DNA from: Streptomyces cynarae
GTDB taxonomy: Bacteria; Actinomycetota; Actinomycetes; Streptomycetales; Streptomycetaceae
DNA: 64,000 nt
Assembly (NCBI RefSeq): GCF_025642135.1
Contig: NZ_CP106793.1
Span: forward strand, 5,114,001 to 5,178,000
Direction of reading: 5' to 3'
Shown: piece by piece, positions 1 through 8,910 of the stretch
Numbering within the stretch: the stretch's first letter is position 1
Layout of the letters: every line of letters starts with the position of its first letter
Program-made: the position numbers and the translations under genes
The notes under the pieces: model-generated
What the model saw: the letters and a program-made list of their open reading frames with translations, nothing else
What the model was told of the DNA's origin: nothing
Database searches by the model: none

Positions 1-1900
1 CCTCCGCCAGGGCGAGGAGGTCGAGCAGGCGGGGTGAGGTCGGCGTGTCGGGGCCGGCCACGGGGCGGACGGCCTCGTCGCCCGCCGTCGGCGACGTCCG
101 TACGGCGGTGGGCGCCACCTCCCGCGCCCCGGCCGTCGCCACCTGCTCGGGTCGCACCTCGCCGAGTCGTCGGGAGGCACCGCCGACGGGGGCGAAGAAG
201 CCCTCCACCGGAACCAGATAGGGAGCCACGGGACGTGCCGTGAACTCCATCGCACCAGAGGGGGACTTGTGCAGATCGAGATGGTGGAACCAGGACGCGT
301 CGTCGCGTTCCGGATGGTCGATGCGGTCGTGGTAGAGGCCCCAGCGGGACTCCGTGCGGGCCAGGGAGGCGCGGGCCGCCATCTCCGCGCAGTCGCGGAT
401 GAAGGTCACCTCCGCGCAGCGCATCAGCTCGTGCGGGCTGCGGGCGCCCATGGAGGCGATGTCGGCGTGCATCCGCTCGAAAGCCTCCAGCGCCAGGGAC
501 AGCCGGGCGCCGGACTTCGGTGGGGCCACGTAGTCGTTCACGAAGCGGCGCAGCTTGTACTCGACCTGGGTCTGCGGCGGGCCGTCCGGGTTGCGCAGCG
601 GGCGGTAGATCAGCTCGTGCGCCTCGTGGAGCTGGTCCTGCGGCAACTCGCCCTCGTAGGCCTGGTACCGCGCGGCGTCCTCACCTGCCAGCTCGCCGAA
701 CACGAACGCGCCGATCATGTAGTTGTGGGGCACACAGGCCAGGTCACCGGCGGCGTACAGGCGGGGGACCGTCGTCCGGGCGTGGTCGTCGACGCGGACC
801 CCCGAGGCCGAGTGGCCGCCGCACAGGCCGATCTCCGAGATGTGCATCTCCACGTCGTGGGTGCGGTAGTCGTGGCCGCGGCCCGCGTGGAAGGTGCCGC
901 GCGTCGGGCGTTCCGTCGAGTGCAGGATCGACTCCAACGCCGAGACCGACTCCTCCGGAAGATGGCTCAGTTTGAGGTACACCGGGCCCCGGTCCGAGGC
1001 CACCTCCGCCGCGAACTCCGCCATCATCTGCCCCGACCAGTAGTCGGAGTCGACGAAGCGTTCGCCGTGCCGGTTGACCTGGTAGCCGCCGAAGGGGTTG
1101 GCCACGTAGGCGCAGGCCGGTCCGTTGTAGTCCTTGATCAGCGGGTTGATCTGGAAGCACTCGATGCCGGTCAGCTCGGCGCCCGCGTGGTAGGCCATCG
1201 CGTAGCCGTCGCCGGCGTTCGTCGGGTTCTCGTAGGTGCCGTAGAGGTAGCCGGAGGCAGGCAGGCCGAGACGGCCGCAGGCGCCGGTCGCGAGGATCAC
1301 CGCGCCCGCTCGGACGGTCACGAAGCGGCCGGTGCGGGTGTTGAAGCCCGCCGCGCCCACGGCCCGGCCCCCGGACGTCAGCACCCGTACCGGCATCACG
1401 CGGTTCTCGATCCGGATCCGTTCCCGCATCTCGCGCCGCCGCAGCTGCCGGTACAGGACCTTCTTGACGTCCTTGCCCTCCGGCATCGGCAGCACGTAGG
1501 AGCCCGACCGGTGCACCTGGCGGACCGCGTACTCGCCGTGCTCGTCCTTCTCGAACTTCACCCCGTACGACTCGAGCCGCTTCACCATGGCGAAGCCGCG
1601 GGTCGCGGTCTGCCGGACCGTGGACTGGTCGACGATACCGTCGTTGGCGCGGGTGATCTCGGCGACGTAGTCGTCGGGCTCGGCGCGCCCGGGGACGACC
1701 GCGTTGTTGACGCCGTCCATGCCCATGGCGAGGGCGCCGGAGTGCCGGACGTGCGCCTTCTCCAGCAGGAGCACGTCCGCGCCGTGTTCGGCGGCCGTCA
1801 GTGCCGCCATGGTGCCGGCCGTGCCGCCGCCGATGACGAGGACGTCACAGGAGAGTTCCTCGGCGTCGGTGAGGGCGGGGATCTCCATCGGGGTGTCCAC
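1..1900 (-). CDS. AprA/FrdA-like FAD-dependent reductase flavoprotein (3' end outside window)
   Basis: This is a large flavoprotein of the fumarate reductase/succinate dehydrogenase/APS reductase alpha superfamily, with 633 codons inside the window and no stop before base 1. An N-terminal FAD-binding motif (VLVIGGGTAGTMAAL) is followed by SGALAMGMDGVNNA, which resembles AprA more than SdhA. A C-terminal FAD-closing stretch (LYAAGDLACVPHNYMIGAF) is also present. I chose the GTG at 1900 because GAAAGG lies 8 nt upstream; an in-frame ATG at 1888 has no Shine-Dalgarno. It is last in a putative operon with a two-cluster ferredoxin and an ABC importer. That suggests a ferredoxin-coupled redox step on the imported compound, probably organosulfur. 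The substrate is inference; the family assignment is firm. Confidence 0.85.
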   Translation of the reverse strand, partial: MDTPMEIPALTDAEELSCDVLVIGGGTAGTMAALTAAEHGADVLLLEKAHVRHSGALAMGMDGVNNAVVPGRAEPDDYVAEITRANDGIVDQSTVRQTATRGFAMVKRLESYGVKFEKDEHGEYAVRQVHRSGSYVLPMPEGKDVKKVLYRQLRRREMRERIRIENRVMPVRVLTSGGRAVGAAGFNTRTGRFVTVRAGAVILATGACGRLGLPASGYLYGTYENPTNAGDGYAMAYHAGAELTGIECFQINPLIKDYNGPACAYVANPFGGYQVNRHGERFVDSDYWSGQMMAEFAAEVASDRGPVYLKLSHLPEESVSALESILHSTERPTRGTFHAGRGHDYRTHDVEMHISEIGLCGGHSASGVRVDDHARTTVPRLYAAGDLACVPHNYMIGAFVFGELAGEDAARYQAYEGELPQDQLHEAHELIYRPLRNPDGPPQTQVEYKLRRFVNDYVAPPKSGARLSLALEAFERMHADIASMGARSPHELMRCAEVTFIRDCAEMAARASLARTESRWGLYHDRIDHPERDDASWFHHLDLHKSPSGAMEFTARPVAPYLVPVEGFFAPVGGASRRLGEVRPEQVATAGAREVAPTAVRTSPTAGDEAVRPVAGPDTPTSPRLLDLLALAE

Positions 1901-1920
1901 CAGGGCTGCCTTTCGCGTGC

Positions 1921-2688
1921 TCAGGAACCGAGTGAGGAGAGGACGTCACGCCGCAGGGCGAGCCGCGCCGGATCGGCGTGCGCCGCACGGTCGCGCGGGC
2001 GCGGCACGTCCCGTACGGCGAGGAGCCGGCCCGTGCCGAGCAGCGCCAGCCGGTCGCCGAGGTACAGGGCCTCGTCCACGTCGTGGGTGACGAAGACGAC
2101 GGTGGCGCCCGTGCCGTGCAGCACCTCCACCAGCAGGTCCTGCATGCCGGCGCGGGTCTGTGCGTCGAGGGCGCCGAAGGGCTCGTCCATGAGGACGGTG
2201 CTCGGGCCGGCGGCGAGGGCGCGCGCCAGTTGTGCGCGCTGGCGCTGGCCGCCGGACACGCGGTGCGGCAGGTGCCGTGTGCGGTCGGCAAGTCCCACCC
2301 GGTCCAGCCAGGCGTCGGCCTGGCTGCGGCGTTCGGTGCGCGGAAAGCCCTTGATGGCGAGGGGAAGTTCGACGTTCGCGCGCAGGGAGCGCCAGGGCAG
2401 CAGGGCGTCCTCCTGGAACACCAGCGCCCGGTCCGCGGCGGGCCCGTTCAGGGGGCGGCCGTCCTGCTCCACCGTCCCGGCGAGCGTCGGCAGCAGCCCG
2501 GCCAGCGTCCGCAGCAGGGTCGACTTGCCGCAGCCCGAGGGGCCGACGACGGTGAGGATCTCGCCGGGGGCGATGTCCAGGTCGACGCCCTCGAGGGCCG
2601 GTGCGCCGGGGCGGCCGAGCGTGGCCGCCCGCAGGGTGAGGCCGGCACCGGTACGGGACGGCGGCAAGACGTCAGACGAGCTGGTCAT
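1921..2688 (-). CDS. ABC transporter ATP-binding protein, SsuB/TauB type
   Basis: This is the cytoplasmic ATPase (255 aa) of a nitrate/sulfonate/taurine-type importer. It shows Walker A GPSGCGKST, the signature VSGGQRQRAQLARAL and Walker B VLMDEPFGALD, in the usual order and length. The ATG at 2688 is preceded by GGAGG at good spacing, so I prefer it to a longer in-frame start at 2703. The gene overlaps the permease end by 17 bp and is followed after 20 bp by the flavoprotein gene, consistent with one transcript and translational coupling. Confidence 0.92.
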   Translation of the reverse strand: MTSSSDVLPPSRTGAGLTLRAATLGRPGAPALEGVDLDIAPGEILTVVGPSGCGKSTLLRTLAGLLPTLAGTVEQDGRPLNGPAADRALVFQEDALLPWRSLRANVELPLAIKGFPRTERRSQADAWLDRVGLADRTRHLPHRVSGGQRQRAQLARALAAGPSTVLMDEPFGALDAQTRAGMQDLLVEVLHGTGATVVFVTHDVDEALYLGDRLALLGTGRLLAVRDVPRPRDRAAHADPARLALRRDVLSSLGS

Positions 2689-3547
2689 CGGGGACCTCCG
2701 CAACGGTCGTCTCGGTGCTGCTCGGCATGGGCGCGGAGGCGGCCGAGCGCTCCCGGGGAACGCGGTCCGCGGTGGCGTGGGAGGTCCTCGGGAGCCAGCG
2801 CGTCAGACGGCGCCCGAGCAGTTCCACCGCCGTGGACGTCACCCAGCCGAGCACGCCGATCGTCACCATGCCGACGAAGACGTCCGGGTAGTCGACGACC
2901 GTGTAGTCCTGCCAGGTGCGGTAGCCGACGCCGTACTGGCCGGAGATCATCTCGGCGGAGATCACACAGATCCACGACACGCCGATGCCGACGGACAGGC
3001 CGCCGAAGATGCCGGGCAGCGCACCCGGCAGGACGACCGACCCGAGGATCCGCCACCGGCCGCCGCCCATGGTCCGCACCGCCTCCTCCCACACGGGGGT
3101 CAGCGCGCGGACCGCGTGCCGGGTCGAGACCAGCACGGGAAAGAAGGCGGCCGTGCAGGTGATGAAGACGATGCCCTGTTCGTTGCTGGGGAAGAGCAGG
3201 ATCGCTACGGGAACCAGTGCGATCGCCGGGATCGGGCGCACCACCTCCAGCAGCGTGCCGAGCAGGTCCTCGGCGACGCGGGAGCGGGCCACGAGCACGC
3301 CCGTGGCCACCCCGAGGACCGCCGCCAGCAGGAAGCCCGTGAGGATGCGGGTCAGGCTGTCGGCCAGGTCCGTCCAGTAGTCGCCGCCGGAGAGCCGGCC
3401 GGCGAAGGCGCGGGCCACCTCGGTGACCGTGGGGAACTGTGAGAAGCGCAGCCACACGTTGACGTGCAGGCTGGTCAGCAGCTGCCACAGACCGAGGGCG
3501 GCGGCCAGGGACGCCACCCTCAGCGCACAGCGGCGGTACCGGCTCAT
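2672..3547 (-). CDS. ABC transporter permease, SsuC/TauC type
   Basis: This integral membrane permease (291 aa) belongs to the binding-protein-dependent transport family (BPD_transp_1). About six hydrophobic segments are visible, and the conserved EAA loop lies near GAWRILGSVVLPGALP-like residues in the second half (GGGRWRILGSVVLPGALPG). The start ATG at 3547 overlaps the stop of the binding-protein gene (ATGA). A longer upstream ORF in this frame lies entirely over that gene and was discarded. Its place between binding protein and ATPase matches Ssu/Tau/Nrt importers. Confidence 0.9.
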   Translation of the reverse strand: MSRYRRCALRVASLAAALGLWQLLTSLHVNVWLRFSQFPTVTEVARAFAGRLSGGDYWTDLADSLTRILTGFLLAAVLGVATGVLVARSRVAEDLLGTLLEVVRPIPAIALVPVAILLFPSNEQGIVFITCTAAFFPVLVSTRHAVRALTPVWEEAVRTMGGGRWRILGSVVLPGALPGIFGGLSVGIGVSWICVISAEMISGQYGVGYRTWQDYTVVDYPDVFVGMVTIGVLGWVTSTAVELLGRRLTRWLPRTSHATADRVPRERSAASAPMPSSTETTVAEVPDDQLV

Positions 3548-4887
3548 GAGGCCCGCCCCAGGGCGTCGGCGTACGAGATCGTGCGCGCCCCCGGGTGCGC
3601 CGCCACGTACGCCTGCGCTGTGGCCGGCGCGACGAAGGGGAGCAGTCGGCTGCCGTCCACCACCCACACCGCCCTGTCGGCGAACCACAGGGTGCCGGTG
3701 GTGGTGTCGGGCACGTACGCGGCACGGATGGCCGAGCGGTGCTGCGCCACGTACTTCAGCAGCTCATCGGGGGACTTGAAGGGCCGCGTGGTCTCCGCGC
3801 CCTTGGGCCACACCTCGCTCGTGGCCGGCGGAGGCGTCGCGGCGAGCTCCTTGGTGTACGCCGAGCCGAGTGCCTTCTTCGCGTACTGGTCGTCGACGAA
3901 GGAGTCCACGTCGATGTCACCCGTCAGCTTCTCGGACTTCAGGATCGACACGTCCTGCTTCAGCGCGGACACCAGCTGCGGCTTGACGGCCGGGTCGAAG
4001 GTGGAGATGCCGTGGGCGCCGTTGTAGAGGTAGACGACCTCGGCGGGCAGGCCGGTGGCCTTCGCGACCTTCTCGGCCGCGGCCACGGGATGGGCGTTCA
4101 GGTAGTCGGTCGCCTGCGCCTGTGCCTTGAGGAAGGCTTCCAGGACGGCCGGACGCTGCTTCGCGAAGTCCTCGCGCGCGGTGACGCCGTGGAACGTCGG
4201 AAGGTCGAGCTGCGCGCCGTCGTACAGCGCCTTCGCCTTGCCCTGGTAGGCGAGCAGGCCCGGCCAGGCAACGAACTGGCTCAGCGCGTCCGCACTGCCG
4301 GCGTCGAGCGCCGAGGCGCCCACCGCGGGCTGCTGGTTGAGCTTCTCGATGCCCTTGTCGGGGTCGATGCCGACGCGTTGCAGGGCTCGTACGAGGGTGC
4401 CGTCCGCGGCGGAGCCGACGCTCGTGGAGACCTTCCTGCCCTTCAGGTCCTCCAGGGTGGAGAGCTTCGAATCGGGTGCGGTGACGATGGTGTTGAGGCC
4501 GCCGCGCAGGTTGTAGCCGGTGACGGAGACCAGGTGGGTGGGGCGGCCGAGCTGCTTTCCGCGGGCGGCGTTGATGAGGAGCGGGAAGTCGCCCATCGAG
4601 CCGATGTCGATCTTCCCTGCGGTCATCTGGGCGGTGATGGGGGCTCCGGTCGCGTAGTCCTGCCAGACGACCTTGTAGGTGTGGCCGTCGTGCAGGGCGC
4701 CCAGTTGCTGCTCGAAGTAGCCCAGGGAGCGCAGGAGGGTGCCCGCGGTGACGGTGTTGATGGTCTTGGACTGGTAGCCGACGGTGACGGTGATCGTGGA
4801 GCCGGTGCCCGCCTGCGCGCTCGTGCCGCAGGCGGCGAGCGGGAGGAGGAGGGCGACCGTGGCGAGGTGGAGTGCCGTGCGTTTCAT
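3544..4887 (-). CDS. ABC transporter substrate-binding lipoprotein, NMT1/SsuA-like
   Basis: This is an extracytoplasmic solute receptor of 447 aa. The N-terminus is a lipoprotein signal: a basic start, a hydrophobic stretch and the lipobox LAAC at about residues 17-20. The body resembles nitrate/sulfonate/bicarbonate receptors (GYQSKTINTVTAG near residue 40, IDIGSMGDFPLL near 95). It is about 100 aa longer than typical SsuA proteins, with a C-terminal extension after about residue 340. It sits between the ferredoxin gene and the permease. The ligand cannot be read from the sequence. Confidence 0.88.
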   Translation of the reverse strand: MKRTALHLATVALLLPLAACGTSAQAGTGSTITVTVGYQSKTINTVTAGTLLRSLGYFEQQLGALHDGHTYKVVWQDYATGAPITAQMTAGKIDIGSMGDFPLLINAARGKQLGRPTHLVSVTGYNLRGGLNTIVTAPDSKLSTLEDLKGRKVSTSVGSAADGTLVRALQRVGIDPDKGIEKLNQQPAVGASALDAGSADALSQFVAWPGLLAYQGKAKALYDGAQLDLPTFHGVTAREDFAKQRPAVLEAFLKAQAQATDYLNAHPVAAAEKVAKATGLPAEVVYLYNGAHGISTFDPAVKPQLVSALKQDVSILKSEKLTGDIDVDSFVDDQYAKKALGSAYTKELAATPPPATSEVWPKGAETTRPFKSPDELLKYVAQHRSAIRAAYVPDTTTGTLWFADRAVWVVDGSRLLPFVAPATAQAYVAAHPGARTISYADALGRAS

Positions 4888-4902
4888 GGGGGTTCGGGCC
4901 TC

Positions 4903-5130
4903 TCAGCGGAGCAGGTAGGGCATGTTGACCGTGACCGCTCCGGTGGGACAGCGGGCCGCGCACGGTCCGCAGTACCAGCACTCGTCGACGTGCATGTACG
5001 CCTTGCCGGTGCCCTCGTCGATGGCGAGGGAGTCCAGCGGGCACATGTCCACGCACAGGGTGCAGCCGTCGATGCACTTCGACTCGTCGATGGTCACGGG
5101 CACGTCGGCCCGCTGGGGCGCCAAGGGCAT
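4903..5130 (-). CDS. Small two-[4Fe-4S] ferredoxin, AprB-like
   Basis: This is a 75-aa ferredoxin with two complete cluster motifs: CIDGCTLCVDMCP (about residues 19-31) and CWYCGPCAARCP (about residues 51-62). The spacing and the short C-terminus (NMPYLLR) resemble the ferredoxin core of APS reductase beta without its long tail. It is first in the putative operon, 15 bp before the binding-protein gene. It is the likely electron partner of the AprA-like flavoprotein encoded at the other end of the operon. The partner assignment is inference. Confidence 0.88.
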   Translation of the reverse strand: MPLAPQRADVPVTIDESKCIDGCTLCVDMCPLDSLAIDEGTGKAYMHVDECWYCGPCAARCPTGAVTVNMPYLLR

Positions 5131-5180
5131 GGCTGTCTCCAGGAAGGTGCCCGGACAGGGCGGAAGGGGGGGAACAGGGG

Positions 5181-5972
5181 TTACAGGGACCGGTGCAGCA
5201 GACCGCTCATGGTGATGCGGTCGCCGCGGAAGCGGATGAACTCCAGGTCGACGGGCCGGCCGTCGGCGAGGTGGGTGAGGCGTTCCAGCATCAGTACGGC
5301 GGCGCCGCGGGGGGCCTGGAGCACGGCGGAGGAGTGCGCGTCCGCGTTCACCGCTTCCAGGGTGATCTCGGCGTGGCCGAGGCGTTGGCCGGTGATGGCT
5401 TCCAGGAGGCGGAAGACGTCGGTGTTCTCCAGGTCGGCGTCGAGGAGGGCGGTGCCGATGTCGAGCGGGATGTAGGTGAGGTCCAGGGAGAGGGGGAGGC
5501 CGTTCAGTCTGCGCAGGCGTTCGATGTAGAGGACGTCGGCACCGGGTTGGACGTGGAGGCGCTCCGCCACGGGGGCGGGTGCGGGGGCGGGGCCCAGGGT
5601 GCGGACCTCGTTGGTGACGCGGCCGTGTTCGTGCAGGGTTTCCGCCAGGCCCATCAGCCGGTCCAGTCCATGGGGGTACTTGCGGGCGGCGACGATCGTG
5701 CCGACTCCCGGCAGCCGGTCCACCAGGCCCTCGGCGCGGAGGAGGTCGAGGGCCTGGCGGACGGTGTTGCGGGAGGCGCCGTAGTCGGTGCCGAGGGTGG
5801 TTTCGTGCGGGAGCGTGCCGTCCGTGAAGCGGCCGGTGAGGATCTGGTGGCGGAGGAGATCGGCAAGCTGCCTGGCCTGGTCCGCACGCAGCCGACGACG
5901 CGTGCGGTGGGCGGCGACGGTGGTCGCGGCGCCCTGACCGGCGTGGTCGCGGATGCGGTCGGTGGGTGGCAT
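5181..5972 (-). CDS. GntR-family (HutC/UTRA) transcriptional regulator
   Basis: The protein has an N-terminal winged-helix GntR domain (LADLLRHQILTGRFTDGTLP, then SRNTVRQALDLLRAEGLVDR) and a C-terminal UTRA effector domain (ADVLYIERLRRLNGLPLSLD to the end), about 263 aa. I chose the ATG at 5972; an ATG at 5984 is equally possible and neither has a clear Shine-Dalgarno. It is codirectional and 50 bp upstream of the ferredoxin gene, so it probably controls that transport/redox operon in response to a small effector. The effector is unknown. Confidence 0.88.
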   Translation of the reverse strand: MPPTDRIRDHAGQGAATTVAAHRTRRRLRADQARQLADLLRHQILTGRFTDGTLPHETTLGTDYGASRNTVRQALDLLRAEGLVDRLPGVGTIVAARKYPHGLDRLMGLAETLHEHGRVTNEVRTLGPAPAPAPVAERLHVQPGADVLYIERLRRLNGLPLSLDLTYIPLDIGTALLDADLENTDVFRLLEAITGQRLGHAEITLEAVNADAHSSAVLQAPRGAAVLMLERLTHLADGRPVDLEFIRFRGDRITMSGLLHRSL

Positions 5973-6119
5973 GGCTCGAACCATACCGAGGCGGTAGGGA
6001 AAGCTGTGTTGCCGAATTGTTGCGCCATGTGCCGGGGCGTCACGTATGCCGCTGACCTGCTGTTTCGTTGGCCGGTGGGGCAAGATCTGCCACTGCCGGG
6101 TGAGCGGGCCCGGCGCTGG

Positions 6120-7340
6120 CTACGACAGGGTGGTCGGCACCACCCGCCCCGTCACCTCCCCGAGACCCACCCGCGTCCCATCCGGACCCGGCGCCCACGC
6201 GGTCAGTGTCACCACGTCCCCGTCCTCCAGGAACGTCCGTTTCCCGTCCGGGAGTTCGAGAGGGTCCCGACCGTTCCACGTCAGTTCCAGCAGCGAGCCG
6301 CGTTCGCGCTCTGTCGGACCGCTCACCGTGCCGGAGCCGTAGAGGTCGCCCGTGCGCAGGGACGCGCCGTTCACCGTCATGTGCGCCAGTTGCTGGGCTG
6401 CCGTCCAGTACATGGTGGAGAACGGCGGCTCGGAGACCGCATGGCCGTTGATCGCGACGGAGATGCGCAGGTCGTAGCCCCCCGGCTCCTCCTGTGAGTC
6501 GTCCAGGTACGGCAGCAGCGGATGCGTGCGCCCGGGCGGGGCCACCCGGGCCTCCTCCAGCGCGTCCAGCGGGGTGATCCACGCCGAGACCGACGTGGCG
6601 AACGACTTGCCGAGGAACGGCCCGAGCGGCACGTACTCCCAGGCCTGGATGTCCCGCGCAGACCAGTCGTTGAGCAGGCAGAGCCCGAACACGTGGTCGC
6701 GGAAGGCCGTGAGCGGCACCGGTCGCCCCAGCCGCGACGGCACGCCCACCACGAAGCCCACCTCCGCCTCGATGTCCAGACGCACGGACGGCCCGAAGAC
6801 CGGCGCCGGGTCTGTGGGAGCCTTGCGCTGCCCCGACGGCCGCACGACATCCGTGCCCGACACGACCACCGTGCCGGACCGGCCGTGGTAACCGATCGGC
6901 AGGTGCTTCCAGTTGGGGGTCAGGGAGTCCGCCGCGTCCGGGCGGAAGATCTGCCCGACGTTGCGGGCGTGGTTCTCGGAGGCGTAGAAGTCGACGTAGT
7001 CCGCGACCTCGAAGGGCAGGTGCAGCGTCACCTCGGAGAGCGGGTGCAGCAGCGGCTCCACGGTCTGACGGTGTGCGGGCACCGTCACCCACGCCGTCAG
7101 CGCCCGCCGCACATCCGACCAGGTGGTGCGGCCCGCGGCCAGCAGCGGGTTCAGGGAGGGACGCGCCAGCAGGGAGGCGTACGGGGAGCCGAGCGCCGTG
7201 GCCGCCGCGCCCGCGTCGAGCACGTGGTCGCCCAGGCGCACGCCGACGCGCCGCTCGTCGGAGCCGGCGGGGGAGAAGACGCCGTAGGGGAGGTTGTGCG
7301 GGCCGAAGGGGTCGCCCTCGGGGACGTCGAAGGGGGGCAT
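6120..7340 (-). CDS. fahA: Fumarylacetoacetase
   Basis: The enzyme (406 aa) hydrolyses fumarylacetoacetate to fumarate and acetoacetate, the last step of tyrosine/homogentisate breakdown. The N-terminal SH3-like part (DNLPYGVF-type: HNLPYGVFSP) and the C-terminal FAH domain are both present. Metal/substrate stretches include DFYASENHARNVG, RLDIEAEVGFVVG, NDWSARDIQ and KSFATSVSAWI. I chose ATG 7340 because the family starts with the MPPFDVPEGDPFG-type N-terminus; the longer ORF to 7421 has no support. It appears monocistronic. Confidence 0.95.
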   Translation of the reverse strand: MPPFDVPEGDPFGPHNLPYGVFSPAGSDERRVGVRLGDHVLDAGAAATALGSPYASLLARPSLNPLLAAGRTTWSDVRRALTAWVTVPAHRQTVEPLLHPLSEVTLHLPFEVADYVDFYASENHARNVGQIFRPDAADSLTPNWKHLPIGYHGRSGTVVVSGTDVVRPSGQRKAPTDPAPVFGPSVRLDIEAEVGFVVGVPSRLGRPVPLTAFRDHVFGLCLLNDWSARDIQAWEYVPLGPFLGKSFATSVSAWITPLDALEEARVAPPGRTHPLLPYLDDSQEEPGGYDLRISVAINGHAVSEPPFSTMYWTAAQQLAHMTVNGASLRTGDLYGSGTVSGPTERERGSLLELTWNGRDPLELPDGKRTFLEDGDVVTLTAWAPGPDGTRVGLGEVTGRVVPTTLS

Positions 7341-7484
7341 GGGATGCTGCCTCGCTTTCGTGCACTTCGGATGTGCCGTGCATGGGGGTGCGTTCCAGTG
7401 CGTTCCGTATGGTCGCCGCACACGTTACGGGTGAGTCATCTGTCTTGGGCAGTGTCTAAAGAGTTTGCAATGTCCGTATTGGTC

Positions 7485-7514
7485 TTGTCGGAGGGGGTAA
7501 TTCCGGCTTAGCGT
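7485..7514 (+). promoter_or_regulatory. Putative housekeeping promoter for the ATP-grasp gene
   Basis: A TTGTCG -35 box (7485-7490) and a TAGCGT -10 box (7509-7514) are separated by 18 bp. They resemble Streptomyces HrdB promoters and lie about 45 bp before the GTG start at 7562. This is pattern-based only. Confidence 0.5.
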
Positions 7515-7561
7515 CCTTTGGGGGACACGGACGGGGTGGGTCCGGTCCGTAGGGGGGACAC

Positions 7562-8836
7562 GTGGGGGGACCCGTGGCCAGGAGCACCGGTGTGCCGTTC
7601 GACGCGGACCGCGACGTGCCGGGGCTCATCGTCAAGTTGGGCGACTACCCGCTGCACCACGGCGGGGTCGGGGCGATCCGCAGCCTCGGCCGGCTCGGCA
7701 TACCGATGTATGCGATCACGGAGGACCGCTACACACCGGCTGCGGCCTCTCGCTATCTGCGGCGCGCCTTCGTATGGCCGACCACCGGGACCGAGAAACC
7801 GGAGCGGCTCGTGGAGGGCCTGCTGCGCATCGGGCGCCGTATCGGCCGGCCGACGATCCTCGTCCCGACCGACGAGGAGGCAGCGGTCCTGATCGCCGAG
7901 CACCAGGACGCCCTGACCGGAGCCTTCCTCTTCCCGAAGGTGGAGGCGGGGCTCCCGCGCCGCCTCGCCAGCAAACAGGGCCTGCACGAACTGTGCGTGG
8001 AACACGGCATCCCGAGTCCCCAGGCCGCCTTCCCGCAGTCGTACGACGACATCCTGCGCTTCGCCGACAAGGCCCGCTTCCCGCTCGTGGCGAAGAACCG
8101 CGAGGCGTTCGTGCGCCGCGAACGGCCCGCGGTGGGCGGCACGACGAAGATCGCCACCCGTGAGGGGCTGCTCAGGCTCGCCCGCGACTGGGGTGAGCAC
8201 CCGGGCGTGATCCTCCAGGAGTACCTGCCCCGGGAGCAGGCCGAGGACTGGATCGTGCACGCCTACTTCGACCAGGACTCCACCCCGCTCGCCCTGTTCA
8301 CCGGCGTCAAGGTGCGCTCCTGGCCGCCCCACGCGGGCATGACGGCGAACGCGTACGTCGTGGAGAACCCGGAACTCGCCGATCTCGCCGCACGTTTCAT
8401 CAAACAGATCGGCTTCACCGGCATCGTCGACCTCGACCTGCGCTTCGACCGGCGCGACGGACGGTACAAACTGCTCGACTTCAACCCCCGCATGGGCGCC
8501 CAGTTCCGGCTCTTCGAGAACGAGTCGGGTGTGGACGTCGTCCGCGCCATGCACCTGGACCTGACCGGCCGCGCCGTACCGGAGGGGGAACAGCGCGCCG
8601 GCCATCGGTACATCGTGGAGAACATCGACCTGCCCGCCCTGCTGGCCTACCGCCGCAGCGGCTACACGACACCGCACGCACCGGCCCGTGCGAGCGGCAC
8701 GGAACTGGCCTGGTTCGCGGGGGACGACCCGCTGCCGTTCGTCACGATGCTCGCGCGCTTCGTGCGGCCGGGCGCGAAGCACCTGTATCAGCTGTGGCGG
8801 ACCAACCGCCGCGGCGGCACGACCCGTACGTCGTAG
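7562..8836 (+). CDS. ATP-grasp domain protein (carboxylate-amine ligase-like)
   Basis: This 424-aa protein looks like an ATP-grasp ligase. An N-terminal Rossmann-like part (about 20-110) precedes ATP-grasp features: FPLVAKNREAF at about 180, an acidic hinge (VILQEYLPREQAEDWI) at about 220, and the metal-binding YKLLDFNPRMGAQF at about 305-320. ATP-grasp enzymes join a carboxylate to an amine or thiol through an acyl phosphate; the substrates here are unknown. The GTG at 7562 follows a GGGGGGAC ribosome site. An FAD oxidoreductase follows after 74 bp in the same direction and is probably cotranscribed. Confidence 0.8.
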   Translation: MGGPVARSTGVPFDADRDVPGLIVKLGDYPLHHGGVGAIRSLGRLGIPMYAITEDRYTPAAASRYLRRAFVWPTTGTEKPERLVEGLLRIGRRIGRPTILVPTDEEAAVLIAEHQDALTGAFLFPKVEAGLPRRLASKQGLHELCVEHGIPSPQAAFPQSYDDILRFADKARFPLVAKNREAFVRRERPAVGGTTKIATREGLLRLARDWGEHPGVILQEYLPREQAEDWIVHAYFDQDSTPLALFTGVKVRSWPPHAGMTANAYVVENPELADLAARFIKQIGFTGIVDLDLRFDRRDGRYKLLDFNPRMGAQFRLFENESGVDVVRAMHLDLTGRAVPEGEQRAGHRYIVENIDLPALLAYRRSGYTTPHAPARASGTELAWFAGDDPLPFVTMLARFVRPGAKHLYQLWRTNRRGGTTRTS

Positions 8837-8910
8837 GCGTACGACCGGTACGCCACGGGCGTACGCGCTCCACCACGAAGTAGGCACGTCGCGTCCTGGG
8901 GAGGGACTTC

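Noticed and set aside
269..3442. A 1057-codon plus-strand open frame
   Set aside because: It is the antisense shadow of the flavoprotein, ATPase and permease genes. High GC removes stops; it has no domain, no start context and implausible composition.
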